NCBI RefSeq assembly: GCF_932526225.1
Contig: NC_064036.1
Span: 14,129,181 to 14,193,180 of the forward strand
Direction: 5' to 3'
Length of the DNA: 64,000 nt
DNA from: Nematostella vectensis
Lineage: Eukaryota; Cnidaria; Anthozoa; Actiniaria; Edwardsiidae
Part shown: positions 12,501-22,149 of the stretch, piece after piece
Layout: every line of letters starts with the position of its first letter
How positions within the stretch are numbered: the first letter of the stretch is position 1
The notes under the pieces: generated by a model
Told to the model about the DNA's origin: nothing
Databases searched by the model: none
Seen by the model: the letters and a program-made list of their open reading frames with translations, nothing else
Made by a program: the position numbers and the translations under genes

Positions 12501-15500
12501 AGGGGTAGTAGACACCCCAGCGAGGGTCGCAAATGAGGGCTCCTTTCAGCAGGGCGTGGCTTGTACATCTCAGCGCCCTCAACAGGACGTGGCTCGAACC
12601 CCTTTGCGCATTAGGGACGAAAATGCTGCCGAAACCGAGGTGCGGATTTTGCTTTACTGGAGAGACTTTTTTCAGTGACATTTCTCGATAGGTATATCCT
12701 TCCAGTGTTATCATCTTCACTTTAGTTTTCCGAAGTAGGCCCCAAGTTAAAGCTGATCTGGATCTTTCACGGCGAGCTAAATTTCGCATTGTTTAACAAT
12801 GCAGCTCATACGAAAGTGTTTTTTTTTATATTAATTCTTTTGTCTTTTTTCTCAGTCACAGAAAGAAACAAGTGACGCGGATACCTTCAAGACACCAGTT
12901 CGTAAGACCAAGAGTCGTGCAGCTAGCACACCCGAAGGTAAGACGGCTCAGTCCTTCTCAAGGAAACGTCTTCTGAGTACAAATCCTTTTCTCTGGCCTT
13001 CTCTTTGACCCTGAACTAAGACGGCTCAGTCCTTCTAAAGGAAACGTCTTCTGAGCACAAATCCTTTTCTCTGGCCTTCTCTTTGACCTTGAACTAAGAC
13101 GGCTCAGTCCTTCTAAAGGAAACGTCTTCTGAGCACAAATCCTTTTCTCTGGCCTTCTCTTTGACCTTGAACTAAGACGGCTCAGTCCTTCTCAAGGAAA
13201 CGTCTTCTGAGTACAAATCCTTTTCTCTGGCCTTCTCTTTGACCCTGAACTAAGACGGCTCAGTCCTTCTAAAGGAAACGTCTGTCTTCTGAGTACAAAT
13301 CCTTTTCTCTGGCCTTTTCTTTGACCTTGAACTAAGACGGCTCAGTCCTTCTAAAGGAAACGTCTGTCTTCTGAGTACAAATCCTTTTCTCTGGCCTTCT
13401 CTTTGACCCTGAACTAAGCTTATGCTCCAGCTGCTTTTGCGATTTAGTTATCAGAGATAAAAAGCTTAAGGCAGACATATTTACGAAATAGTTTGGGTAC
13501 CGTAAATGCTCGTTTCTGTCCCCAGCTCCAACTTATGTAAACGCCCCCTCAAATAAGCGTCCCCCAGATGAAATATAAGAATGTCCGAACGCAGGGGCTT
13601 TAGGACCTCTAAAATACTTTTTTATTATATTTTATTATAGACATGTACTGAGATATTCTTGTTTATTTCATTTCTCCTCGATTATTTAGCTTGGTTGCGC
13701 GTTAAAAATACTTGAAATAAAGACATGTTATTCATATAACTGTGTCGTCCCACTTCAAGTGAGCGCGCTTCGAATCAGCTACCCTTTTGCGAGTAAAACA
13801 ATATATAAGCGGCAAAGGCCGGGTTCCTAGAAAGCAGGTTAACGCTTAACCAGGGATAAAATCCCTTATATCCAATCAAAAGTCGAGATAGCCGTTTTTA
13901 TCCCTGGGCTAGTGCTAACCTGCTTTCTAGGAACCGGCCCCAGGGCGCTAAAAGATAGCTGTACAGTAACTGTTGTATTTATGATTTAGGCAACGACTCG
14001 CATCTTTCGCGCATTTCGTTCTGTATGAACATGAGCGCGGTCGTGCCCTTGTCGCCAATTCCATCTTCTTTACCGATCAGGATCTACCCCACGAGGGACA
14101 AAGGTTAGTTTACTGATGCTGTTACTATTCTTTCAAACGAGGGACTCGGTTTTTGACCTGATATACGGCAGATATGTGGTTTTCGAGCCGGACGAGCTTT
14201 GTTAGGTTATTTATTACCATTAGGGTAATCTTTTGTACATTTTATTGTGCTAGTAAATTATCAAACAACGAAAACAAGGGATATTTTTACAAGATAATAT
14301 GTTATCATTAAACGACTTGCGAGATATACGCCACGAGACTCAGATGATTGCATAGTCCTTCTAGCCTTCTAGAGCTCATTCCTGTGATGTTATTGGTTAG
14401 GTGTGGTCCTTCGAGCCAAACGAACTCATTTCTGTGATGTTATTGGTTAGGTGTGGTCCTTCGAGCCAAACGAGCTTGTTCCTGTGATGTTATTGGTTAG
14501 GTGTGGTCCTTCAAACAAAACGAACTCATTTCTGTGATGTTGTTTGTTTGGTGTGGTCCTTCGAGCCAAACGGGCTTATTCCTGTGATGTTATTGGTTAG
14601 GTGTGGTCCTCCGAGCAAAACTCATTTCTGTGATGTTGTTTGTTAGGTGCTGTGCCGAGCTGGATCTCCAAACCGGGTGTTACCGAGGATGGAATTGAGA
14701 ATCAGCAAGATGTCATCTGTCTGCCATCACCGGAACAGAGGTACATAACGACGACAACAACGAGAATGACAATTAGCAACAATGAGAATGAAAACAACGA
14801 CAATGAAAATGACATTCAATAACAGCAACAACAAGAATTACAACAACAACAGCAACAATGACAATGACAACAACAACAGCAACAATGAGAGTGACAACAA
14901 CAACATCATCAGCATTACTAAGACAACAGCAAATACAAGTACAATACCAACCTGATCAACATCAAAAGTACCTAACAACACCTTCAGCATTTCTACAGCA
15001 TCAACAGCAGCAGCGTTATACCAAGCAGCAACAGCAAAATAATTAAAACAACAATGACAATAAAAACAAAAAAATGACCAACTTAAGAAATACCTTACAA
15101 CAACTTTGGTATGTCCTCAACGACGACGACAATTACAAAAAAAATCAACAGTAACATTAATTTGAGCATGACCACAACAGCAATCAGAATGTTAGTAATG
15201 AAAGTAACTACAACAATTCCACAAAACCACGGCAGTCTTTCGATCCGAACACACAACACAATGAGCTCATTATAGTTTCAAAAAAAAGCAATAACAATGC
15301 AGCAACGTAAATTTAAAGCACAACTGGACATTTTCCTGGTTTTAATGGACAACGACAATTATCTTTCGTTACAGGCTCCCAAAACCCCGCAGATGGAACG
15401 TGAAATCACCGGTAAGTTAAAATTATACATCAGAGTTCCTCAACCTTCCTACCTTGACCTTTAGCGTGACCTTGGGCGTGACCTGAGGCCTTGTCGTGAG

Positions 15501-15734
15501 CTTGAGGGTGATCTCGAGCGTGACCTTGATCCTTGTGATCATGATCTTTTAGCTTAACCTTGACCGTAAGCCTTGTCGTGACCTTGAGCTTGACCTTTAT
15601 CCTTGTCATGACCTTGACCTTATCGATGGTAGGAAACGACGAGCCGCAGAGCTGCTGCAAAGCCCCAGACCCAGATCAACACGGACGACTCTGTGTCGCA
15701 CAGGACTCGCTCCCGCCGGACAAACCGCAAGTAG
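517..15734 (+). CDS. NCAPD3: Condensin-2 complex subunit D3, C-terminal half (5' end outside window)
   Basis: HEAT-repeat subunit of condensin II, which compacts mitotic chromosomes in the nucleus. Exons that I placed, all with GT/AG borders and compatible phases: 517-595, 934-995, 2080-2182, 3169-3237, 3475-3713, 4002-4086, 4912-5016, 5640-5709, 5836-5920, 6341-6430, 6594-6701, 6947-7006, 10027-10111, 10653-10774, 11845-11938, 12338-12639, 12856-12937, 13990-14103, 14647-14740, 15375-15411, 15633-15734. They encode about 728 residues. Family landmarks are [75 protein letters not shown] and, near the end, WNVKSP followed by a basic tail. A further small exon at 254-280 is possible. The introns are unusually rich in minisatellites seeded on splice sites (listed separately). 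No coding lesion was seen. Confidence 0.93.
1041..1095. repeat. Short imperfect palindrome in NCAPD3 intron
   Basis: The arms ATCAGGCCCTCC and GGGCCTGAT face each other around a GCGCCGGCG centre, with TGTTTCT / AGAAACA as an inner stem. It is probably the remnant of a foldback element. The intron around it (996-2079) shows nothing else that I can support. Confidence 0.45.
2183..3142 (+). repeat. 24-bp minisatellite of tandem 5' splice sites, 40 units
   Basis: The array starts at the first base of the intron after exon 2080-2182. Each unit begins GTAAGTCTGACC and ends CCACAGG, so every unit recreates CAGG|GTAAGT. I count 40 units in a strict 24-bp register: about 32 start GTAAGT, six start GCAAGT (2639, 2663, 2687, 3023, 3047, 3119), one GTATGT (2591) and one GTAAAT (2831). 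Because 24 is a multiple of three, every donor has the same phase. The exon's frame reads on through the array as KSDQGPQG repeats until TAA at 3034-3036. Long open frames on the minus strand here are a by-product of the periodicity. Confidence 0.97.
3714..3845 (+). repeat. Degenerate donor-derived repeat at the start of an intron
   Basis: The intron opens GTGAGTTGCATATCTG. About five diverged copies follow, each beginning like AGGTGGGTTG, GGGAGTTGCG, AGGTGAATTG, GGTGTGTTG and AGGTGATTTG. Unit length drifts between 22 and 30 bp. It looks like an old, decaying version of the sharper splice-site arrays in this gene. Confidence 0.6.
4407..4860. mobile_element. Two adjacent copies of a foldback (MITE-like) element
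   Basis: Two head-to-tail elements, about 4407-4645 and 4649-4860, lie in an NCAPD3 intron. Each is nearly self-complementary: arms with CTAGTGACATAA / CATAACGACA motifs flank an A- or T-rich centre, and the ends carry CCTAATGCACACTAG-like sequence. No coding capacity is visible. Confidence 0.6.
5040..5550 (+). repeat. 21-bp minisatellite carrying GTGAGT
   Basis: About 24 units of GTGTATGGGTGAGTGGCCATG, or the variant with GTATGAGT, lie 24 nt downstream of the donor of exon 4912-5016. Many units hold GGGTGAGT, a good 5' splice-site match. The true donor here (GTGCGA, 5017) is weak and is not part of the array, so this case is less clear than the others. Confidence 0.9.
5888..6262 (+). repeat. 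117-bp tandem repeat of exon tail plus 5' splice site
   Basis: The last 33 nt of exon 5836-5920 and its donor GTACGCC recur with a period of exactly 117 bp, giving donors at 5921, 6038 and 6155 and a decayed fourth (GG AACACC at 6247). The exon-like copies differ from the real exon by three bases. Unlike the 24-bp array, the intron part of the unit has an in-frame TAA. Confidence 0.93.
6685..6870 (+). repeat. Single tandem duplication across an exon-intron junction
   Basis: ACAAATTCCTTACTCAG followed by the donor GTATCT (6702) is copied 95 bp downstream as ACAAATTTCTAGCTCAG followed by GTATCT (6797). Downstream intron sequence (ATCCCAGCTATTT.TCAAAA) is duplicated too. It is a two-copy, diverged example of the same process that built the arrays. 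Confidence 0.8.
7321..7639. repeat. 320-bp spacer inside the 29-bp array, copy 1
   Basis: Unique-looking sequence from ACAAACAAGACAAAACTC to GAGGCCTCTGCTAGCAGGG, flanked by array units. It may be an insertion of a short interspersed element that then travelled with the array. I do not recognise the family and see no convincing gene. Confidence 0.7.
8733..9051. repeat. 320-bp spacer inside the 29-bp array, copy 2
   Basis: This is the same sequence as 7321-7639, offset by 1412 bp and apparently identical over the stretches I compared. It points to a recent unequal exchange or duplication within the array. Confidence 0.85.
10068..10540 (+). repeat. In-frame tandem repeats of an exon tail plus donor
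   Basis: The end of exon 10027-10111 (GAAGTCATGAAAGATTACCG through GAAGTACAAG) and its donor GTGAGATACG are repeated with donors at 10112, 10202 and 10310 (spacing 90 and 108, both multiples of three). Three further decayed copies reach about 10540. The exon frame stays open to about 10350, reading [11 protein letters not shown], then a Gly/Glu-rich linker, then [11 protein letters not shown] and [11 protein letters not shown] again. Confidence 0.92.
10924..11628. mobile_element. Inverted-repeat elements in NCAPD3 intron
   Basis: ATACATACTGAGAAAT near 10940 is matched by ATTTCTCAGTATGTAT near 11476, giving a non-autonomous element of about 575 bp. Next to it, 11511-11628 is a foldback unit whose arms share TTTTTATTCAC and AAAGTGC. 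Neither contains a credible gene. Confidence 0.5.
11800..11841. repeat. (TATTC)n microsatellite before an acceptor
   Basis: About seven TATTC / TCTAT units form the pyrimidine-rich stretch immediately before the acceptor of exon 11845-11938. Confidence 0.8.
12938..13418 (+). repeat. ~80-bp tandem repeat starting inside a 5' splice site
   Basis: The donor GTAAGACGGCTCAG (12938) begins the first of six units. Later units read AACTAAGACGGCTCAG at the same point, so they have lost the GT. Units share GGAAACGTCTTCTGAG and CCTTTTCTCTGGCC, and a 4-bp insertion (GTCT) marks the fifth and sixth. Confidence 0.93.
13817..13940. mobile_element. MITE-like element with ~40-bp terminal inverted repeats
   Basis: The left end GGTTCCTAGAAAGCAGGTTA and the right end AACCTGCTTTCTAGGAACC are inverted copies. 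The inner parts (CCAGGGATAAAA / TTTTTATCCCTGG) extend the pairing. Total length is about 120 bp, non-coding, in an NCAPD3 intron. Confidence 0.75.
14385..14646 (+). repeat. ~50-bp tandem repeat of a 3' splice site
   Basis: Six units with TGTGATGTTATTGGTTAG followed by GTGTGGTCCTTCGAGCC precede exon 14647-14740, whose own acceptor reads GTTTGTTAG|GTGCTG. The repeat unit therefore contains an acceptor plus the first exon bases. One unit (near 14550) has lost the AG. Confidence 0.85.
14748..15085. repeat. (AAC)n / AACAATGAC low-complexity stretch
   Basis: Purine/AC-rich simple sequence inside an NCAPD3 intron. The short open frames in it are low-complexity artefacts. Confidence 0.85.
15430..15628. 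repeat. Degenerate TGACCTTGA repeat before last NCAPD3 exon
   Basis: Diverged 12-18-bp units around GACCTTGAC / CGTGACCTTG fill most of the intron between 15412 and 15632. No splice-site copy is evident. Confidence 0.75.
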
Positions 15735-16032
15735 CTAGCGATGAGGGCGGGGGAATGACATCGACACGGCACAGGCTGTGATTGATTCACTGTGTTCAAC
15801 CAAACCAAACGGATGATAGAAACATCCTACATTATATCGCTTCTCTTAGTGAATCGTCATTAGAATATGTTTTGGAATACGAATGATATTTTTGAGATAT
15901 TGTTACAGGTTAATAAATAATAATTGCTACAGGTTAGAAAAAGCACAATGTAAAGTAAACATTAATCACGATATAATTTTGCTCATATACTTTTAACGTA
16001 TTCGCTATTTTTATATATTTACACATTATTGG

Positions 16033-16038
16033 GAATAA
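16033..16038 (+). promoter_or_regulatory. Poly(A) signal AATAAA for NCAPD3
   Basis: AATAAA lies about 300 bp after the stop, in AT-rich sequence, and is the best candidate for 3'-end formation. I see nothing else in 16040-16975. Confidence 0.5.
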
Positions 16039-16975
16039 AGATTTATTACAAGATGATTTATGGGGTTTTCCTGCCCCTGTCTTTTACAACGCGACGCGCG
16101 CTAGCGTGGCCAATTAAAGTGAGCCAATTAAAACCAATAAGGATGGAGGAAACGTGCTGTTTGATTGACATTCACTAGGCAACCTGCGAGGCAAAGTGGT
16201 GATTCAGTGAACCCCATAGCGACTCCTCCTTGTCATGAAGTCTGTGTCAACTAGATCTGATTCTCAGATACTGGATAACTTTTTTTGCTGCTGCTGCTGA
16301 TAGCACGCGTGTGGCACTACACTGTTTTTTATATATATACGAACTGCTAATTTTAACTTGATGCCGGGCCGGTCTTATTTTGGAGGCATTTTCAGGCTGA
16401 AAATGTCTTTAACAATGATCTTTAATTTTTGTTTTTATAACATAATAGCTAATGAATTATTAGGAAGAGAATTACACAATTGATCAATAGCAATAATATA
16501 TAAGGTTGTTACTATGAGCACAATTTAAATCTGCATTTTAGAACGCATTAGGACTTTCACCATAGAATGAACGATCTATAACTAGATCACATTTACTGAT
16601 TTCAAGAGGTTTTTTTTTTGCGAGTAAAGGCATCAATAGCCAAGGAAATAGATTATGTCCGTTATCATCGAAATCGCATCCTTCGAGCGTTTTATTGATT
16701 GTCTCGAGCCAATCGTGGTTTAAGATTGTATTGTTTACACTAACACCCGACAGCGAATGGGGATTCCGTTTTCATTTTCGTGAATGAAACTCGAAAAACA
16801 GGAAGTATTTAATATTATTCTGAAATGACATGATGTCAAGCGATCTCATTAAAAATCTGACTTTTATTGATTGTTTTTGAACAAATAATAACGAGAAATC
16901 TTGAATTGATGTAATTTTGTTTTATCCCAAGCGTTATTCATATATAACATTTTGCTTTTAAAATGAAACTTTAGT

Positions 16976-17908
16976 TTATCGGCAGCGACAGACAAACTTG
17001 ACCGCCCGTCCATATTCTGGGATGAAAATTATCAGAACAAGTGGATTGAAAGTAGGAAAAATGAACAAAATTAACAGTGAAACTCGGATCATAACAAACG
17101 AAGTTAGATCTGATATCTGTAATGAAACCTCCACATTAAGAAAGAACATCTTTTGAGTTATATACCAAGTAAGATTAGATATCAAAAACGGCGCAAAGAA
17201 TGCGCTAGCTGTGACAAGGAAGTTCCGTGCTATGCGATTGTGTTTCCTCCGGTTCGATTCGATTTTCTCGGCTGTCATCTCGATGCCACCGTTCACAGGC
17301 CTGACTTTGGCTTGGTTTCTGATGGACAGATACGTCCCAGCATAGATGACTAAACTTACAAGGAGAGGTAATGTGATAAAGAGGTTGAGGTATAATAGAT
17401 GGAAGAACTGACGGTGAACTCCGGTAAATGGCATACCGCTGAACACTGACGAAACCACGAGAAATGTGGTTATAGAGATAGCAAGGTTCCTCCGGGTTAG
17501 AACGCGACGGGCGAGATGGGGCTTCGTTATTCCACCGGTACCTATCAGTATCGCTAATATCAGACTGAAATTCTGATTAGCGATCATAAGGTTTATCCCA
17601 ATAAACCCTATTGTCTCCAGCGTGTTCAAGGTCTTTCCTTGGACCAACCAGATGACATCGGTAGCGATGAATGCAGTAGCGATTATTGTCCCAGCGAAAA
17701 AGTGAAAGAGGAACGTTGCCCAGTCTAAAAGAGTCTTGGGTTTCCCCAAAAACGACCTCTGTGGGTCTCTCTTCATTACAACAAGCATGAGTCCGTTGAT
17801 AATTACTCCAATAACCGCAAGAATAGCCAGGCAAATAGCAACAGCTAGTGCGATATGTCGCCTGACACTCACCAAGTCTTCGTTCTGATTTGTATTGTTT
17901 GGTAACAT
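16976..17908 (-). CDS. Rhodopsin-family GPCR, single exon
   Basis: 310 residues with seven hydrophobic segments, length normal for a short class A receptor. N-terminal NNT is a glycosylation sequon. TM1 carries the Asn of the GN motif (VIINGLMLVV). The segment after TM3 lacks a DRY motif (IGTGGITKPH), and TM6 has FFAPFL instead of CWxP. TM7 ends PTFNPLVLIIF, an NPxxY-like site without the Tyr. Ligand and coupling cannot be inferred. The start ATG sits just before the sequon. The divergent key motifs suggest a cnidarian-specific receptor or a decoy-like one. Confidence 0.85.
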   Translation of the reverse strand: MLPNNTNQNEDLVSVRRHIALAVAICLAILAVIGVIINGLMLVVMKRDPQRSFLGKPKTLLDWATFLFHFFAGTIIATAFIATDVIWLVQGKTLNTLETIGFIGINLMIANQNFSLILAILIGTGGITKPHLARRVLTRRNLAISITTFLVVSSVFSGMPFTGVHRQFFHLLYLNLFITLPLLVSLVIYAGTYLSIRNQAKVRPVNGGIEMTAEKIESNRRKHNRIARNFLVTASAFFAPFLISNLTWYITQKMFFLNVEVSLQISDLTSFVMIRVSLLILFIFPTFNPLVLIIFIPEYGRAVKFVCRCR

Positions 17909-18249
17909 GGTGAAACTAGTCGAGCCTGATCTCTGAATGAATTCCCAACTTTTTTGTTTATTCGTCGTCTTCGCCTATTCCAGTGGATAAGAATATTCAA
18001 ACCAGCTTATATTCGCACCTTAGTGAAGATCCCCACCGTGAAACAGATGTCTCTAATACAAAAAACAATGCTAATATCAGTGGGAGCCTTGAAAAAGAAG
18101 AAGTACGTCCGTTATTTAAGTGACAGTCCACTGTATATTGGTAATTACGAGCACGATTTTAATAAAATGCTAATTCTACCTCCTTACTTTGGAAATAAAT
18201 ATTCTCATGTGTCAAGTTTTCTTGAATCATTATTTTAGTTCTTCGCTAA

Positions 18250-20863
18250 TACTTTTTTGACCAAGAAAATAAGAAAAGGGCTTTTGAGAGTATGCTTGAT
18301 TTTCTAAATAAGTCAGCATGTTTTATAAGCTATTATAAAACAAATAAAAAAAGAACAAGATTGCTCACTGTATACTCAGTTGTGTACGCATGCGTATCAT
18401 TTGTTTATCTTCCATGTGTAACTGTTATCAAGTGCGGATGAGTGAGGATAAGAGATAAGCGGTAACCCAGGAGTAACATCACGAAACGAGGTGTTTCCTA
18501 TCATTGCTTTGTTGTCTGAACGTCTGAAGTCAAAATCTACATTATATGGGTTACTGTATTGCCAATTGATAAAAGGTTTATGATTTTTGATAACAAAAGT
18601 AATGTTTTCACGTCCAATTCAATTAGTCTGATAATATATAGATTTAGGCACTGCCTAAAAGCGGAGCCAGCATTGAACACCTGTGTTGACTGATTGAGGT
18701 ATTTTTGGGGGATCTAGGATCCTGCTCTTTACTGAGATTTATTTTATTGTACCAACCAAATGGATCCAGGCCTTATTCAATAATTTAAATTATGCAGTAC
18801 ATCAAAGTTAACAAACACAATTCCTGGTGTGAATATGGCTGTCAAAGTTGTCAAGAGTCTCATGGTAAATTCTTCCCATTATAGAAGTTTATAAATATAT
18901 TTTTTTTAATCAAAACAATACTCCGACAAGCTTTGCCCTTGTGCAGAATAGGTCATGGATGTAACAGCATTCCAAAGATTCAAAATAATATATTTAGACT
19001 GTTTAGATGCCATACTGTGATTTTTATGTATTGATTTAGTGGCGATTTTCTCCTTCATTGGACCGAATATTCAGAAAAATGTCTGGAAATTAAAATCCAA
19101 AAATATATCTCCTTTCATGCATTACATATTAGTGCACCCACCATTTACCATATAGTGGCCTTGTTGTTGGTGGCCTACTCCAAAATGAATGCAATGAAGA
19201 AAAAACAGATTGATTTTGGAAGCAAATCCTAAAAAAAAAACATCTAAGGCATCACTGACAGTGCTAAAATGCTAACTTCTAATTTCAAACCAAACCCTTT
19301 CATTAATCTATGTTTGGGGTAGAGAGGAAGGAAAGAATATCAATTGACTAAAAAATAGTCGACGGGGGAGGAGATATAAAGGGAATTGACTCAACTTGAA
19401 AGGTTTGTTGAAAAAAATATAACAGTAATGAAAATAATTTGATTGAGCATTTCTTGACATTTCCCCTTTTCCATTATCTTAACCCTTTCATCACCACAGG
19501 CCTCTAAAGGCCATGTCTATGCTATCCAAGCTATGTGAACAGAATTCTATTATTAAAAAAGAACAAGGTTGTTGCTAGTGTTATAAAGTTTAAGTATCGT
19601 GCCCTAAAAAACCCTTCCCTTAATAAAAGTTTCATTAATGTACATTTGTAAAGCTACATTCTGACAAGCTTTGTCCTTGCGAAGAACAAGTAATGGATGA
19701 AACTGGATTTCAAAGATAGAATATAGTGTCAGACACAATTTTAGATAAGATGCAATACTGAAGTTTTAATGTACCATTTTAAGTGGTGATTTTCCATCAC
19801 CATGGGAATTAATATCTACAAATATACATCCAGTAATGCATTATATTTTGGTGTTTTTAGAAACCCTGGATCCAACCATTCCAATGAAATAAATCTAAAC
19901 CTTTAAAATAAATGTAATGGAAAAGGAAAGGAAATCCTATAAAGAAGATATAAGTGAAAGTACTAAATGAAAATTTCTAATTTAAAAATCAAATCTGTTT
20001 ATTATTTTATATTGGGTGTAGAGGGGAAATAACTAAGAGCATCAATTGCATAAAAATAGTCAACAGGCAGAAGGAAAGGAAGAAATATGACTCTTCTTTT
20101 AATGTTTGAAAAGAAAATATAATAAAAATAATGTGATAATTATATTCAGTACTTTCCTAAAATATCCCCTTTCCCATTATCTTTAGGTTAATAGAAAACT
20201 GTTTTCGTTACAGATTTATTATAAAAAAAGCAAAATTATGTTTTTAGTTTTATATAATATAAGTATCTTGTTCTAAAAAAACCTATTGAGTGTGTACTGC
20301 TGAATCACATAGTAATGCCCTAGTCATTTGAGCCCCCTCCCTTATGGTCCTGGGCAAGTCAGGGGTTAATGTGGGGTTTTAGATTACTTTTTAACCAGAA
20401 TATATCAAGAGGGGTGGTGGTATTGACTGTTTTTGACTCTTAACTTGGAAACAGGCTTTTATTAAAGTCTAATCCACACCCTTTCCTGGGACCATGTGTG
20501 TGGGGGGGTATCAAATGAATAGTGAATAAGAACTCCCTACTGTCTTTCAGACATGTCTTTCAAGACATGGTTTTCAATTCTCATGTCTTCCAGTCTTTAG
20601 CATTCATCTTGGACCTCAGGTAGTCCCTGGTTCATAAAAGAGTAACATTTCTTTCAAAACAATTTTTTCATCAAGACATTTATAATCTGACTAATTTCCA
20701 CAAATATTTGAAAAAATAATTATAAACACATGAGATGTAAGATGCAGACAATAACAATACATATTGGCAACAGGGGTTGAATTTTGTTTTGTTTTTATCC
20801 TCGGTAAGGAAAATTTCTCTTGTAAGTTGAAAAAGTTGCTGTATCTTCTAAGGATATGTATCT
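18250..20863. other. AT-rich non-coding DNA with an old tandem duplication
   Basis: No credible gene. About 18890-19490 and 19640-20190 are diverged copies of one another, e.g. GACAAGCTTTGCCCTTG versus GACAAGCTTTGTCCTTG, and matching CATTATCTT ends. The Polinton inserted about 0.7 kb beyond the second copy. Confidence 0.6.
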
Positions 20864-20869
20864 TCTTAG
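20864..20869. repeat. Left target-site duplication TCTTAG
   Basis: The six bases are directly outside the left terminal inverted repeat and identical to 35117-35122. Polintons typically duplicate 6 bp of target. Confidence 0.93.
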
Positions 20870-21310
20870 GGGGGGGACTGGGCGGGTTCAGCCGATGGAA
20901 TGTGTGGAATGTGTGGCCTGCATAAACAATCGGCAAAAGTTAATGTAAGCAAAATAGATTTCGCGAGCGCGAATAATCAATTAGGGCCGGTGTTTCGCCG
21001 GGAGTCCGTCGGCGGCCATCTGGCCGACTACGTCGACTGTCGGACTGGGTGGTTTGAGTCAAACGGCCTGGGTGGACCGCGAATCGCCCCTCGATGCACT
21101 CCCAGCCCCGTCTCTGTGTATCAGGCAGATGTTTCGCCTAAACATTCGGCGAAAGCCAAATCGATTTCACGCACGTAAACAATCGGCAAAAGTTAATGTA
21201 GGCAAAATAGTTTTCGCGAACACGAATAATCAATTAGGGGCAGGTGTTTCGCGTGCATGAATAATAATTAGGGCCGGTGCTTCGCGTGCATGGATAATTA
21301 GGGTGTGGGC
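20870..21310. repeat. Left terminal inverted repeat of the Polinton
   Basis: It matches the reverse complement of the right end, except that the left copy has an extra segment of about 130 bp (roughly 21064-21195) and lacks a short TGTGGGATG-type stretch near the tip. Inside are repeated motifs: CGGCAAAAGTTAATGTA twice and AATAATCAATTAGGG-type iterons about four times. These are candidates for replication or transcription control. Confidence 0.88.
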
Positions 21311-21457
21311 CGGGCGCGTGCAAGCCCAAGGACTTGCGCTTACGCGACTTTTTGGGGCAGCCGCGAAAACGTGGAGGGCCGCCAACCTACGGAGCGCGGA
21401 ATAATCGTTTTTCGGCTGTGAGTTCGAAGCCGCCTGCGTGGCGTTTAAACCTGAGTT

Positions 21458-22133
21458 CTACTCGAACACCCCGCTCCCGAACTCCTCGCGAATTTTTTGC
21501 AGTCTCTTTTTCATCCTTTCGCGTGCCACCAGGGAGGCCCCCTTCCCGCTTTTTTTATCATGCGGTGCGAGGCCGTGTCGAGCTCTGATGGCGGCCTTGA
21601 GCGCGTTGTATCTCTCTTGTTCCTGAAGTATTAGCCGAAACTCTTCGTCTGAGATACGCCCGTCTTGCAGAGCCTTAGAGACCAGCTCGCTGATCGAGTT
21701 TTTCTTACTCTCCGCTAGAACCATCGTGTCTTCGTGTTTAGCCACCTTGCTCGTAAGACCCCTAGAGACCACCCCCGCGCCCGCGCCCACGACACCGACC
21801 AGCCCGGCGACCCCTGCCAGCGGAGCGCCGATCAGAACCCCTATCCCACTCAAAGAGACTCCCAGCCCGGCGCTGGAAAGTACCCCTGCAGCGATGCCGG
21901 ATGCCACAGACACAGCATGGGTAACGGCGTAGGCGCGCTTATACTTCTTCCGCACCTGTCGATAATGCGTTATCTCGTTGTCTCGTTGCCTGAGTGTCAC
22001 GTATTACCTGGAGTCGGAAACTTTGCGCGTCGCCGCCGGTGCTTGCCGGAGCGGTAGGCGTTTGCGGGGGGTGGGCACTGGGGAGCGGGGGATATATGGA
22101 TATGCCACCGCTGCTAACGTCGCTGTTCGCCAT
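21458..22133 (-). pseudogene. Polinton glycine-rich membrane protein, frame-shifted
   Basis: The main open segment (21458-22000, 180 codons) has a basic HYRQVRKKYKRAY stretch, then a long Gly/Ala/Val-rich hydrophobic region (about residues 26-80), then a charged helical C-terminus with DEEFRLILQEQERYNALKAA. It has no ATG at its beginning. The only good start is ATG 22133 in another frame, which runs Pro/Ser-rich to about 21980, so a one-base shift near 21975 probably separates the two parts. I recall similar unnamed proteins in cnidarian Polintons. A role in virion membrane or capsid interior is only a guess. Confidence 0.6.
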
Positions 22134-22149
22134 GCCTGCTATGTCGGAC

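Noticed and set aside
17954-18238. 94-codon + strand frame upstream of the first GPCR
   Set aside because: No domain, AT-driven composition, and it lies in the receptor's 5' flank; not supportable.
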